Shown piece by piece: positions 6,410-11,569 of a DNA stretch of 11,569 nt. Below the pieces are notes generated by a model. The model saw only the letters and a list, made by a program, of their open reading frames with translations. It had not been told where the DNA came from and did no database searches. The stretch comes from CAZLNO01 sp964561005. GTDB taxonomy: Bacteria > Pseudomonadota > Alphaproteobacteria > Kiloniellales > Rhodovibrionaceae. Position 1 is the stretch's first letter, and each line of letters begins with the position of its first letter. The stretch is taken from positions 1-11,569 of the forward strand of contig CAZLNO010000109.1 of the NCBI GenBank assembly GCA_964561005.1, written 5' to 3'. Position numbers and translations under genes: made by a program.

Positions 6410-7554
6410 TCGAGGCGCGGCCTGGCGAGACCCGGACCGCCGTGCTGGACGGCGACACCCTGGTGGACCTTCTGATCCAGCGCGACGATCACCCCGGCCA
6501 CGCGGGCGACCGCTACCTCGGCCGGGTCGCCGCGATTGACAAGAGCCTTCAAGCCGCCTTCGTCGATATCGGCCTGGACCGGCCCGGCCTCTTGCCGCGC
6601 AAACAGGCACCACACCGCCTGAATGAGGGCGATGCCGTCGTTGTCGAGGTCGTGCGCGACCCGGCGCCGGGGAAGGGGCCAAAGCTGGCCGCCCGCCCGC
6701 CGTGGGCGGGAGAGACCGCCGCTCCCGTGCCCCGGCTGCTATGGCGGGCCGACCCCCTGGCCGAACTGCTGTGTCGTTCGGATCCCGAAACGATTATTGT
6801 GCAGGGCGATGGCGTGCTGGCGGGACTGAAGCGGCGGCTGCCGGCGCTGGCTTCGGCGATGCGGGCGCACCTGGACCCGAGGCCGTTGTTCGACACGGCG
6901 GGACTGGAGGCGGCGATCGAGGCACTGCTGGGTCCGGAGGTGCCGCTGCCCGGCGGCGGCCGTTTGCGGATCGAGCCGGTGCGTACCCTGACCGCCGTGG
7001 ACGTGGACACGGCGGCGCGCGCCGGCGGCGACCCCCGGCGCCTGGCCCTGGAGACCAATCTGGCCGCCGCGAGGGAACTGGCCCGGCAGCTCCGACTGCG
7101 CGCTCTGAGCGGTCTGATCGTCATCGATTTCCTCGAACTCGACCGCAAGGTGCACCGCGAGGAGATCGTTGCGAACCTGAAACAAGCGGGGGCCGACGAT
7201 CCGGTCCCCTTCGAGGTGGGGCCGATGCGGGCCTCGGGGCTGGTCGAGGCGACGCGGGCGCGCCTGCGCCCGCCATTGCACGAGCTGCTGTTGACCCCCT
7301 GCGGTCGCGACCACTCGGGCTATATCAAGGCTGCGACGACGGTCGCCCATGAGCTGCTGCGGGCCGTCGAGCGCGAGGCCGCGGCGCAGCCCGGCCGAGC
7401 CTTCGCGCTCACGGCCGCGCCGGCGGTGGTGGCGGCCCTGGAGGGTCCGGCGGCGGCGGCGCGCGGGGCGCTGGAGGGCCGCCTGGGCCGCAGGTTGCCG
7501 TTGCGGCACGATGCGACACGGGCGCTTGAAGATTACGATATCGAATCGAGGTGA
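6394..7554 (+). CDS. rng: Ribonuclease E/G family protein, short form
   Basis: An endoribonuclease of the RNase E/G family, 386 residues against about 490 for E. coli RNase G. The N-terminal S1-like domain is at about 35-95 (GDRYLGRVAAIDKSLQAAFVDIG). A weak middle part follows. The catalytic DNase-I-like core has TAVDVDTA with D203 (E. coli RNase E D303), LALETNLAAARELARQLRLR and the LSGLIVIDFLELD segment with D245 (E. coli D346). The N305 position of RNase E is D205 here. RARLRPPL follows, as in the family. The CPxC zinc-link that tethers dimers in RNase E is absent; only a lone TPCGRD is seen at 301-306. Short forms without that link are, I believe, usual at this alphaproteobacterial locus. 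The start ATG lies inside maf, with GGGG 11 nt upstream. Likely roles are 16S rRNA 5' maturation or mRNA turnover. The symbol rng is by family; a separate full RNase E probably exists elsewhere. Confidence 0.88.
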   Translation: MRRALIEARPGETRTAVLDGDTLVDLLIQRDDHPGHAGDRYLGRVAAIDKSLQAAFVDIGLDRPGLLPRKQAPHRLNEGDAVVVEVVRDPAPGKGPKLAARPPWAGETAAPVPRLLWRADPLAELLCRSDPETIIVQGDGVLAGLKRRLPALASAMRAHLDPRPLFDTAGLEAAIEALLGPEVPLPGGGRLRIEPVRTLTAVDVDTAARAGGDPRRLALETNLAAARELARQLRLRALSGLIVIDFLELDRKVHREEIVANLKQAGADDPVPFEVGPMRASGLVEATRARLRPPLHELLLTPCGRDHSGYIKAATTVAHELLRAVEREAAAQPGRAFALTAAPAVVAALEGPAAAARGALEGRLGRRLPLRHDATRALEDYDIESR

Positions 7555-7561
7555 GGCCGTG

Positions 7562-7774
7562 ATGACATCTGCCGAGTCCGCGCCGGAGCGCAAGGCGGGC
7601 GACCGCCGCTGTCCCATCTGCGGCGCGCCGGCAAGCCCGGCGGTGCGGCCATTCTGTTCGCGCCGCTGCGCCGATCTCGACCTTGGCCGCTGGCTGAAGG
7701 GGCAATATCGCATCCCGACGGCGGAGCCCCCGGAGGACGGTGCGCCCGGCCAGGACGAGGACGGCTCCAGCTAG
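7562..7774 (+). CDS. yacG: DNA gyrase inhibitor YacG (zinc-binding)
   Basis: A 70-residue zinc-finger protein. C17-P-I-C20 and C32-S-R-R-C36 give the C-x2-C-x11-C-x3-C pattern of YacG, followed by its ADLDLGRWL signature and an acidic tail (EPPEDGAPGQDEDG). E. coli YacG binds GyrB and inhibits gyrase DNA binding. The spacing between the two cysteine pairs is a few residues shorter than in E. coli, as I remember it. The ribosome-binding site GAGGTGAGG (7548-7556) overlaps the RNase stop and is 5 nt from the ATG. A GTG immediately before (7559) would be too close, so the ATG is chosen. It is the last gene of the infA-maf-rng-yacG unit. Confidence 0.95.
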   Translation: MTSAESAPERKAGDRRCPICGAPASPAVRPFCSRRCADLDLGRWLKGQYRIPTAEPPEDGAPGQDEDGSS

Positions 7775-7851
7775 CTTCGATGGGGTTGTGCGCGTGCCGG
7801 CCCTTCCCATATCGGTCCCTGCCGGCGGCGAGAAAGCGGACGCGATCCCTC

Positions 7852-7880
7852 TGGACATGGGGCGGCAGTTGCGCTAAACC
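7852..7880 (+). promoter_or_regulatory. Promoter of tRNA-Phe
   Basis: TGGACA (7852-7857; 5 of 6 to the -35 consensus), a 17-nt spacer, then TAAACC (7875-7880) as a weak -10. Transcription would begin near 7887, about 20 nt before the mature tRNA. The -10 ends 27 nt before the tRNA, close to the 26 nt seen for tRNA-Thr. Confidence 0.55.
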
Positions 7881-7907
7881 CCCGCCGCAGCGGCCGGAAC
7901 GGCCCGT

Positions 7908-7983
7908 GCCCAGGTAGCTCAGTTGGTAGAGCATGCGACTGAAAATCGCAGTGTCGGTGGTTCGATTCCGCCCCTGGGCACCA
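7908..7983 (+). tRNA. tRNA-Phe (anticodon GAA)
   Basis: A 76-nt cloverleaf with acceptor stem GCCCAGG/CCTGGGC, discriminator A and encoded CCA (7981-7983). The D-arm is AGCTCAGTTGGTAGAGC. The anticodon stem TGCGA/TCGCA encloses loop CTGAAAA, giving anticodon GAA for phenylalanine. The T-arm contains GGTTCGATTCC. All canonical elements are intact. Confidence 0.98.
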
Positions 7984-8180
7984 TCACCCCCTCCGGTCTA
8001 ACGACTCCCCGGACATTTCGACTTCGGTTCCCGGCGGTCCCCGGTCCGGCACCTGCCGAGGAGCGGGATCTGGTCGTCGGCCCTGTTTCTGACCGTCGCG
8101 ATGGCACATGTCCTTTTTATCGTACGCGGGAGGGGGCGGCGCTGTTGTTTCCTGGTGAATATGATGTAAAAATCCGGGTC

Positions 8181-8645
8181 ATGAAGATCGACCGCGCCTT
8201 TGAGCAGCGCCTTGAGCACGCGGACCACAAGCGGTTATGGGCCTATTGGCGCAGCAAGGCGCCGGCCGGGGGCATACCGGCCCGCGCCGATCTCGACCCC
8301 CTGGATATCCCGGCGCTTCTGCCGCGCCTTGCGTTGATCGACGTGGAATGCGAGGAGGGACGGTCGCAGTTCCGCTATCGCCTGGCCGGGACGGAGATCG
8401 TTGCGCGCGCGGGGCGCGATCCGACCGGAAAGAGTTTCGTCGAGCTTTACGAAGGCGCGTATCTGGAGCAGGCTCTGGCGACCTACCGGGAGGTCGTCGA
8501 GACCCGACAGCCCCACCTCTCGCGCCGGCGCTTCCCGGTGGAGTCGGGCCGCGACTTCCTCAGCTACGACAGGCTTATCCTGCCCCTGGCACGGGACCAC
8601 CGGAGCGTGGACATGCTGGTGCTGTGCACGGTTTTCCACTTGTAG
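8181..8645 (+). CDS. PAS domain-containing protein (PAS_5 type)
   Basis: A 154-residue soluble protein consisting of one PAS-like domain and no output domain. It matches the PAS_5 pattern common in alphaproteobacteria: an N-terminal helix with LWAYWRSK, then IPARADLDPLDIPALLPRL (32-50), FRYRLAGTEIVARAGRDPTGK (64-84) and a C-terminal YDRLILPLARD strand. Such proteins may sense a ligand or redox state, but no cofactor residue can be assigned. The start is uncertain. The ATG at 8181 has no Shine-Dalgarno, and a possible TTGTTT-N17-AAAAAT promoter (8145-8173) would make it leaderless. A TTG at 8145 preceded by GGGAGGGGG (8128-8136) would add 12 residues. The gene stands alone, about 200 bp after tRNA-Phe and 90 bp before a strong hairpin. 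Confidence 0.82.
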   Translation: MKIDRAFEQRLEHADHKRLWAYWRSKAPAGGIPARADLDPLDIPALLPRLALIDVECEEGRSQFRYRLAGTEIVARAGRDPTGKSFVELYEGAYLEQALATYREVVETRQPHLSRRRFPVESGRDFLSYDRLILPLARDHRSVDMLVLCTVFHL

Positions 8646-8675
8646 GCGCCGGAGGCGGCCTGTCGAAGCGACTCC

Positions 8676-8705
8676 TGGACAGGGAGGCTTGGCCTGTGCT
8701 AGCTG
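8676..8705 (+). promoter_or_regulatory. Possible promoter upstream of the hairpin and zinc-ribbon ORF
   Basis: TGGACA (8676-8681), identical to the -35 of tRNA-Phe including the preceding C, followed after 18 nt by TAGCTG (8700-8705), a poor -10 with a TGTG just before it. If used, RNA would begin near 8711, immediately ahead of an AGGGGAG and the hairpin. The -10 makes this weak. Confidence 0.3.
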
Positions 8706-8735
8706 GCAAATAACAGGGGAGCGTCATGTACGGCC

Positions 8736-8777
8736 AAGGAGGACGGGTCGCCGGACCTGCTGGCGCCCGTCCTTCTT
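8736..8777 (+). terminator. Strong hairpin, probable intrinsic terminator or attenuator
   Basis: AAGGAGGACGGG (8736-8747) pairs with CCCGTCCTTCTT (8766-8777) over 12 bp with one G-U. After a one-base bulge (8748) CGCC (8749-8752) pairs with GGCG (8762-8765), leaving a 9-nt loop. The 3' arm is pyrimidine-rich and is followed by GTTCC, so the U-tract is short and interrupted. It lies 90 bp after the PAS gene and 31 bp before the zinc-ribbon ORF. It could end the former or attenuate the latter. Confidence 0.55.
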
Positions 8778-8807
8778 GTTCCAGGGGCCGGTGTTGCGGG
8801 GGCTGCC

Positions 8808-9038
8808 ATGCGCGTGCAGACCAACCATCTCCAGCCGCTTCGATTCCTTTGCGCCGATTGCGGTGGTGCACTGGGCGTGTCCGGCGGGTATGGACCGCCG
8901 CCGCCGGTGGTGGACTGCGCCACGTGCGGGTCCCTGTGTGCGCTGGGGCAGTCCGGGCGGGTTCGCCAAGGCCTTGAAGCCAAGCCGGCGATCAAGGTGG
9001 TTCCGACCGGCCTGGCGGCGGTGATGCGCGCGCTGTAA
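8808..9038 (+). CDS. Small putative zinc-ribbon protein
   Basis: A 76-residue protein I do not recognise. It has two CxxC knuckles, C15-A-D-C18 and C37-A-T-C40, 18 residues apart, with an extra C44 (CATCGSLC). Each pair is followed by glycine (CADCGG, CATCGS), as in zinc ribbons. Between them is a Gly/Pro-rich loop. The C-terminal third (KPAIKVVPTGLAAVMRAL) looks like a strand and helix. There is no signal peptide. Codon third positions are GC-rich as in neighbouring genes, and the start ATG is preceded by GCGGGGG (8797-8803) at 4 nt. A role in nucleic-acid binding or as an accessory metal protein is possible but not shown. It may have been missed by gene callers, or be spurious. An overlapping frame starting at 8726 has a good ribosome-binding site but non-protein-like composition. 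Confidence 0.5.
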   Translation: MRVQTNHLQPLRFLCADCGGALGVSGGYGPPPPVVDCATCGSLCALGQSGRVRQGLEAKPAIKVVPTGLAAVMRAL

Positions 9039-9133
9039 GGCGTTATCCGGCCGCCGTCGCGCGGTGCGAGGGCCCGGGATGCGCGCCGGCGCGGTGCCTG
9101 GCCGCACGGCGCCCGACAACGGCCGACACGGGA

Positions 9134-9754
9134 ATGGATACGAGCTGGATCTTCGCCAAGGGACTCGTGATCGGCATTGCCGTGGCGGCGCCGGTCGGGC
9201 CGATCGGCTTGCTGTGCATCCAGCGCACGCTGCAGCACGGGGTGCGGGTGGGGCTGGCCACTGGGCTGGGCGCCGCCACGGCCGACGGCGTGTTCGGCGG
9301 GATCGCGGCCTTCGGTCTGGCATCGGTGTCGGACGTCCTCGTCGCGCATCAGGCAGCGCTACGCCTGATCGGCGGGCTCGTGCTCTTCATCCTGGCGTGG
9401 CGGGCGTGGCGTCGCGCCCCGCCGGAGATGGCCCACGCGCCGGTGCATGTGAAGGTTCTGGCGGGCTATGGCACCGGACTGGCCGTGACGCTCTCGAACC
9501 CCATGACGATCATGGGATTCCTGGGAATCTTCGCCGGTTTCGGCCTGAGCGAGCTGGAGGCCGGGATCGCCAGCGCGAGCGAGCTCGTGCTGGGGGTGTT
9601 GCTCGGCTCGGCGGCCTGGTGGCTCGGCCTATGCCTCGGCACCGAGGCGTTGAAGCCGCGCTTCGGTCCGCACAGTCTGGCCTGGACCAACCGCCTGGCC
9701 TCCCTGCTGCTTGCGGCCTTCGGCGTCTTCGCGATCAGCACCGTTGCCATGTGA
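9134..9754 (+). CDS. LysE family translocator (amino-acid/metabolite exporter)
   Basis: A 206-residue integral inner-membrane protein with about six hydrophobic segments, near 5-27, 38-62, 68-90, 107-136, 145-168 and 184-203. It matches the LysE/RhtB superfamily by length, by the first-helix signature APVGPIGLLCIQRTLQHG (19-36), by the glycine-rich second helix with an acidic residue (GLATGLGAATADG, D51) and by LSNPMTIMGFLGIFAGF (120-136), the counterpart of the NP motif in helix 4. Family members export amino acids or related small molecules by proton-coupled transport. The substrate cannot be told. The ATG at 9134 follows a weak CGGGA; GTG codons upstream would not extend the first helix sensibly. 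It appears monocistronic, 95 bp after the zinc-ribbon ORF and 210 bp before the SCO gene. Confidence 0.93.
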   Translation: MDTSWIFAKGLVIGIAVAAPVGPIGLLCIQRTLQHGVRVGLATGLGAATADGVFGGIAAFGLASVSDVLVAHQAALRLIGGLVLFILAWRAWRRAPPEMAHAPVHVKVLAGYGTGLAVTLSNPMTIMGFLGIFAGFGLSELEAGIASASELVLGVLLGSAAWWLGLCLGTEALKPRFGPHSLAWTNRLASLLLAAFGVFAISTVAM

Positions 9755-9964
9755 CCGCCGCTTTTCCTGCCGGTGCGCCCGGACAGTCGCTTCCGCGTCC
9801 GTGGGTTGCATCGCCGAGAGTCGTGATGCATGGTAACGCCATCTAAACGCACTACATGATCGCTTGTGTGGTGCCGTTGCGCGCGGCCGGATCGCGGCGG
9901 CCGGGGACGCAGGGACGCCACGGCGGCGGGACGGAAGTCAGCCATTTCGGCGAAGGGGGTTTGC

Positions 9965-10570
9965 ATGTCGCTTGCGCTTCGTTTGTGGATCAGTGCGGTC
10001 GCTCTGGCGGTTCTGGCCGTCGCCGGCGGCGGTATCCTGTATTTTACCGAGGAGCGGAACGCGCAGGCCGCGAACCGGATCGGCGGTCCCTTCACCCTGG
10101 TGGACACCGAGGGTGAAACCGTGACGAACGCGGATTTCCGCGGGCAGTACAAGCTGGTCCTCTTCGGCTACACCTACTGTCCGGACGTCTGCCCGACCTC
10201 GCTGCTGACCATCACGCGCGCCCTGCACGCCCTGGAAGAGCAGGCGCCGGCGAAGGTGCAGCGGATCACCCCGATCTTCATCTCGGTTGACCCCGAGCGC
10301 GACACGCCGAAGGTGCTGGGCGACTACGTCTCGAACTTCCATGGCAGCCTGGTGGGCCTGACAGGCAGCGACGCACAGATCGCCGAGGCGGCGAAGCAGT
10401 ACCGCGTGCGCTACTGGCGCGTGCAGGGCGAGGACGAGAGTGCCTACACCATGGCGCACACCGCCTACACCTTCCTGATGGGACCCGAGGGCGAACTGAT
10501 CACGCGCTTCGACCACAAGACGCCCGCCAATGAAATGGCGCAGGTGCTGGCCGAGCAGGTGTCGAGCTGA
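9965..10570 (+). CDS. SCO1/SenC family copper chaperone
   Basis: A 201-residue protein with an N-terminal transmembrane anchor at about 8-27 and a periplasmic thioredoxin-fold domain. The copper site is complete: C72 and C76 in YCPDVCPTS and H165 in MAHTAYTF, with the family VDPERDTP (108-115) and a C-terminal RFDHKTP. SCO proteins deliver copper to, or reduce, the CuA site of cytochrome c oxidase subunit II. Bacterial homologues can also serve nitrous-oxide reductase or redox defence. No oxidase genes lie in the window. The start ATG has an excellent ribosome-binding site GAAGGGGG (9952-9959) 5 nt upstream. The reading frame is open further upstream but the composition there is not protein-like. 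A GCGCGC hairpin follows the stop. Confidence 0.96.
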   Translation: MSLALRLWISAVALAVLAVAGGGILYFTEERNAQAANRIGGPFTLVDTEGETVTNADFRGQYKLVLFGYTYCPDVCPTSLLTITRALHALEEQAPAKVQRITPIFISVDPERDTPKVLGDYVSNFHGSLVGLTGSDAQIAEAAKQYRVRYWRVQGEDESAYTMAHTAYTFLMGPEGELITRFDHKTPANEMAQVLAEQVSS

Positions 10571-10571
10571 C

Positions 10572-10586
10572 GCGCGCCTTGCGCGC
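10572..10586 (+). terminator. Small hairpin after the SCO gene
   Basis: GCGCGC (10572-10577) and GCGCGC (10581-10586) form a 6-bp stem with a 3-nt loop, 2 nt after the stop codon. The nearest T-run (TCTTT, 10596-10600) is about 10 nt away, so this is at best a poor intrinsic terminator. Confidence 0.25.
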
Positions 10587-10724
10587 CGGTCCGCGTCTTT
10601 GTCGAATAGGGGGCGTGCGGCCGCGCCTTTCAGCGCGCTTGCGTCGTGCGGTCCTTTCGCCAAGGCGTCCTCGCTCAGTAATATAGGCCAAGAATCCGTC
10701 CGTCATTCCGCGCCGCGTGACCTT

Positions 10725-10740
10725 TGTGCGCGCGGTCACA
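10725..10740. promoter_or_regulatory. CRP-like inverted-repeat operator
   Basis: TGTGC-N6-TCACA matches the CRP half-sites TGTGA-N6-TCACA at 9 of 10 positions, and the flanks extend the symmetry (TTGTG...CACAA, 10724-10741). It is nested with GTGACC (10717-10722) and GGTCAC (10734-10739), a second inverted repeat. The spacing does not fit FNR or NnrR sites (TTGAT-N4-ATCAA). If a promoter used GATAAC at 10813-10818, this site would be centred about 92 bp upstream of the start. Confidence 0.45.
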
Positions 10741-10856
10741 ATGGGTTGAGAACCTGCTTTTTACGCCGGCCCGCCCAATTACGACCGCTCGGCCAGATGT
10801 TACGTTGGGTCCGATAACAAAGCGAAATGGCGAGACAAGCAAGCAGGAGAGGACCC

Positions 10857-11465
10857 ATGCGGATCAGAAGCAAGGCGCTCGCCCTCGGCGCCGCCGTGGC
10901 GATGGTGGCCGGATGCTCGACCGTCGCCGGCGACAGCGAGACCGTGACCGATCAAAGCCGCGCGGAACGCAAGCCGCCCTTCGGCGGCCCGGCGAACGTC
11001 GCCTACGCGGAAAAGCTGTGGTCGGCCTTGGCGGCCGAGCGGATGGTGGGGCCCGACACCGAGACGACGCACCCCTACAAGGGTCAACAGCCGCACGGCG
11101 GCGTCCTGGAATTGCTGGAGGCCGAGACCGCGGTGGACGGCACGCAGGGCCTGGCCCTGGTCAAGAAGAACTACCGCGCCGAGAACATGGATGCCGACGC
11201 GTTGATCGACGCCGTGCTGGAGGACCAAAAGGCGCAACTCGCCTCGGTCACCGTGATGTTCCAGCGCGAGGGCGGCTATGACCCCGACCACGACGACTGG
11301 TACTGGGCGAAGTATGCGCCCGACGGCTCGCTCATGACCAATCCCAAGGGGATGAAGCTGGGCGGCCGTGTCGCGAAGGGCGCGCCCAAGGGCTGTATCG
11401 CCTGTCACGAGGCCGCGCCGGGCGGCGACTACATCTTCACTCACGACAAGTACGCCGCGAAGTAG
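10857..11465 (+). CDS. Cytochrome P460 family lipoprotein
   Basis: A 202-residue envelope protein. The N terminus MRIRSKALALGAAVAMVAGC is a lipoprotein signal with lipobox VAGC, so the mature protein should start at C20. The rest resembles the cytochrome P460 / cytochrome c'-beta family: LALVKKNYRAENM (99-111), TVMFQREGGYDPDHDDWYWAKYAPDG (132-157), then the c-type haem motif C180-I-A-C183-H184 and GGDYIFTHDKY (189-199). Characterised P460 proteins carry haem crosslinked to a lysine and oxidise hydroxylamine or NO, while c'-beta members bind NO without the crosslink. K103 or K104 are candidates, but I cannot assign the crosslink. The ATG at 10857 has a strong AGGAGAGGA (10845-10853); an upstream ATG (10827) would spoil the signal peptide. 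It seems monocistronic, with a palindrome upstream. Confidence 0.88.
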   Translation: MRIRSKALALGAAVAMVAGCSTVAGDSETVTDQSRAERKPPFGGPANVAYAEKLWSALAAERMVGPDTETTHPYKGQQPHGGVLELLEAETAVDGTQGLALVKKNYRAENMDADALIDAVLEDQKAQLASVTVMFQREGGYDPDHDDWYWAKYAPDGSLMTNPKGMKLGGRVAKGAPKGCIACHEAAPGGDYIFTHDKYAAK

Positions 11466-11495
11466 GCGGACGCGCCTGGGCCAGTGCGCCAGCCA

Positions 11496-11527
11496 CGGGG
11501 ACCTGCCGCTTTTCGGCGGCGTCCCCG
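11496..11527 (+). other. Stem-loop downstream of the P460 gene
   Basis: CGGGGAC (11496-11502) pairs with GTCCCCG (11521-11527). After a 2-nt bulge GCCGC (11505-11509) pairs with GCGGC read across 11516-11520, with a short T-rich loop. It lies 30 bp after the stop. No T-run follows on either strand, so it may protect the mRNA 3' end or aid termination rather than being a classical terminator. Confidence 0.4.
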
Positions 11528-11569
11528 CGGTGCCAAGGGCGTGGCGCCGGTGTCCGGGCGTTGATCCGG

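Larger units (their letters stand above)
10571..10856. other. Intergenic regulatory region before the P460 lipoprotein
   Basis: A 286-bp stretch with no credible gene, and more AT-rich patches than its surroundings. It holds a possible -10 TAATAT (10679-10684) with a weak TTCGCC -35 (10656-10661) 17 nt away, a CRP-like palindrome (10725-10740), a T-run at 10758-10762 and a GATAAC (10813-10818) that could be a -10 close to the gene but lacks a recognisable -35. The promoter cannot be fixed by eye. Confidence 0.4.

Noticed and set aside
7991..8013. TCCGG/CCGGA inverted repeat as terminator of tRNA-Phe
   Set aside because: Only five pairs, a long loop and no T-run.
8726..8977. Plus-strand frame with a good AGGGGAG ribosome site and a Cys-rich stretch
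   Set aside because: After the first 30 codons it is Arg/Gly/Ala/Pro-rich shadow sequence of the zinc-ribbon frame and it runs through the hairpin. Only the start signal is of interest, and it is kept as a finding.
9064..9846. Open frame of 260 codons overlapping the LysE gene
   Set aside because: The overlapping frame is Arg/Gly-rich with no motifs, whereas the LysE frame has clear membrane segments and signatures.
1..11569. Mobile element, prophage edge at the tRNA genes, CRISPR, defence or toxin-antitoxin system
   Set aside because: Both tRNAs are intact with no repeat of their 3' ends seen in the window, there are no integrase or transposase motifs, no spaced direct repeats, and all genes fit chromosomal families.

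Overview
The window is very GC-rich, bacterial and gene-dense. Gene order and protein content point to an alphaproteobacterium, most likely Rhodospirillales-like. The run murA - DUF2948 - hisG(short) - hisD - UPF0262 - low-molecular-weight phosphatase - infA - maf - RNase E/G - yacG - tRNA-Phe is a conserved alphaproteobacterial housekeeping neighbourhood, and UPF0262 and DUF2948 are families I know essentially from that class. The taxon is an inference from synteny and composition; no rRNA is present.

Layout. Positions 9-83 hold a tRNA-Thr(GGT) on the minus strand, with its promoter at about 110-138. Everything else reads on the plus strand. A small basic conserved hypothetical (264-479) precedes murA (607-1893). 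Four genes then follow almost without gaps: DUF2948 (1910-2455), hisG (2452-3114, short HisZ-dependent form), hisD (3104-4408) and UPF0262 (4429-4935). A CX5R phosphatase (4948-5391) comes next. infA (5539-5757) has its own clear promoter, and maf (5771-6409), a short RNase E/G (6394-7554) and yacG (7562-7774) follow it closely. tRNA-Phe(GAA) lies at 7908-7983 with its own promoter.

After tRNA-Phe the genes are more loosely spaced and probably accessory. They are a PAS_5-type sensor-like protein (8181-8645), a strong hairpin (8736-8777), a tiny putative zinc-ribbon protein (8808-9038), a LysE-family exporter (9134-9754), a membrane-anchored SCO1/SenC copper chaperone (9965-10570) and a cytochrome P460-type lipoprotein with a CxxCH haem site (10857-11465). 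The last gene is preceded by a 286-bp regulatory-looking region carrying a CRP-like palindrome.

Working together: murA starts peptidoglycan precursor synthesis, hisG and hisD are the first and last steps of histidine synthesis, and infA, rng and yacG act in translation, RNA maturation and gyrase control. SCO and the P460 lipoprotein suggest envelope respiratory or nitrogen-oxide chemistry. I found no mobile element, CRISPR array, toxin-antitoxin pair or defence system. The least explained parts are the 8676-9038 leader, hairpin and zinc-ribbon unit, the P460 lipoprotein with its upstream palindrome, and the conserved unknowns DUF2948 and UPF0262.
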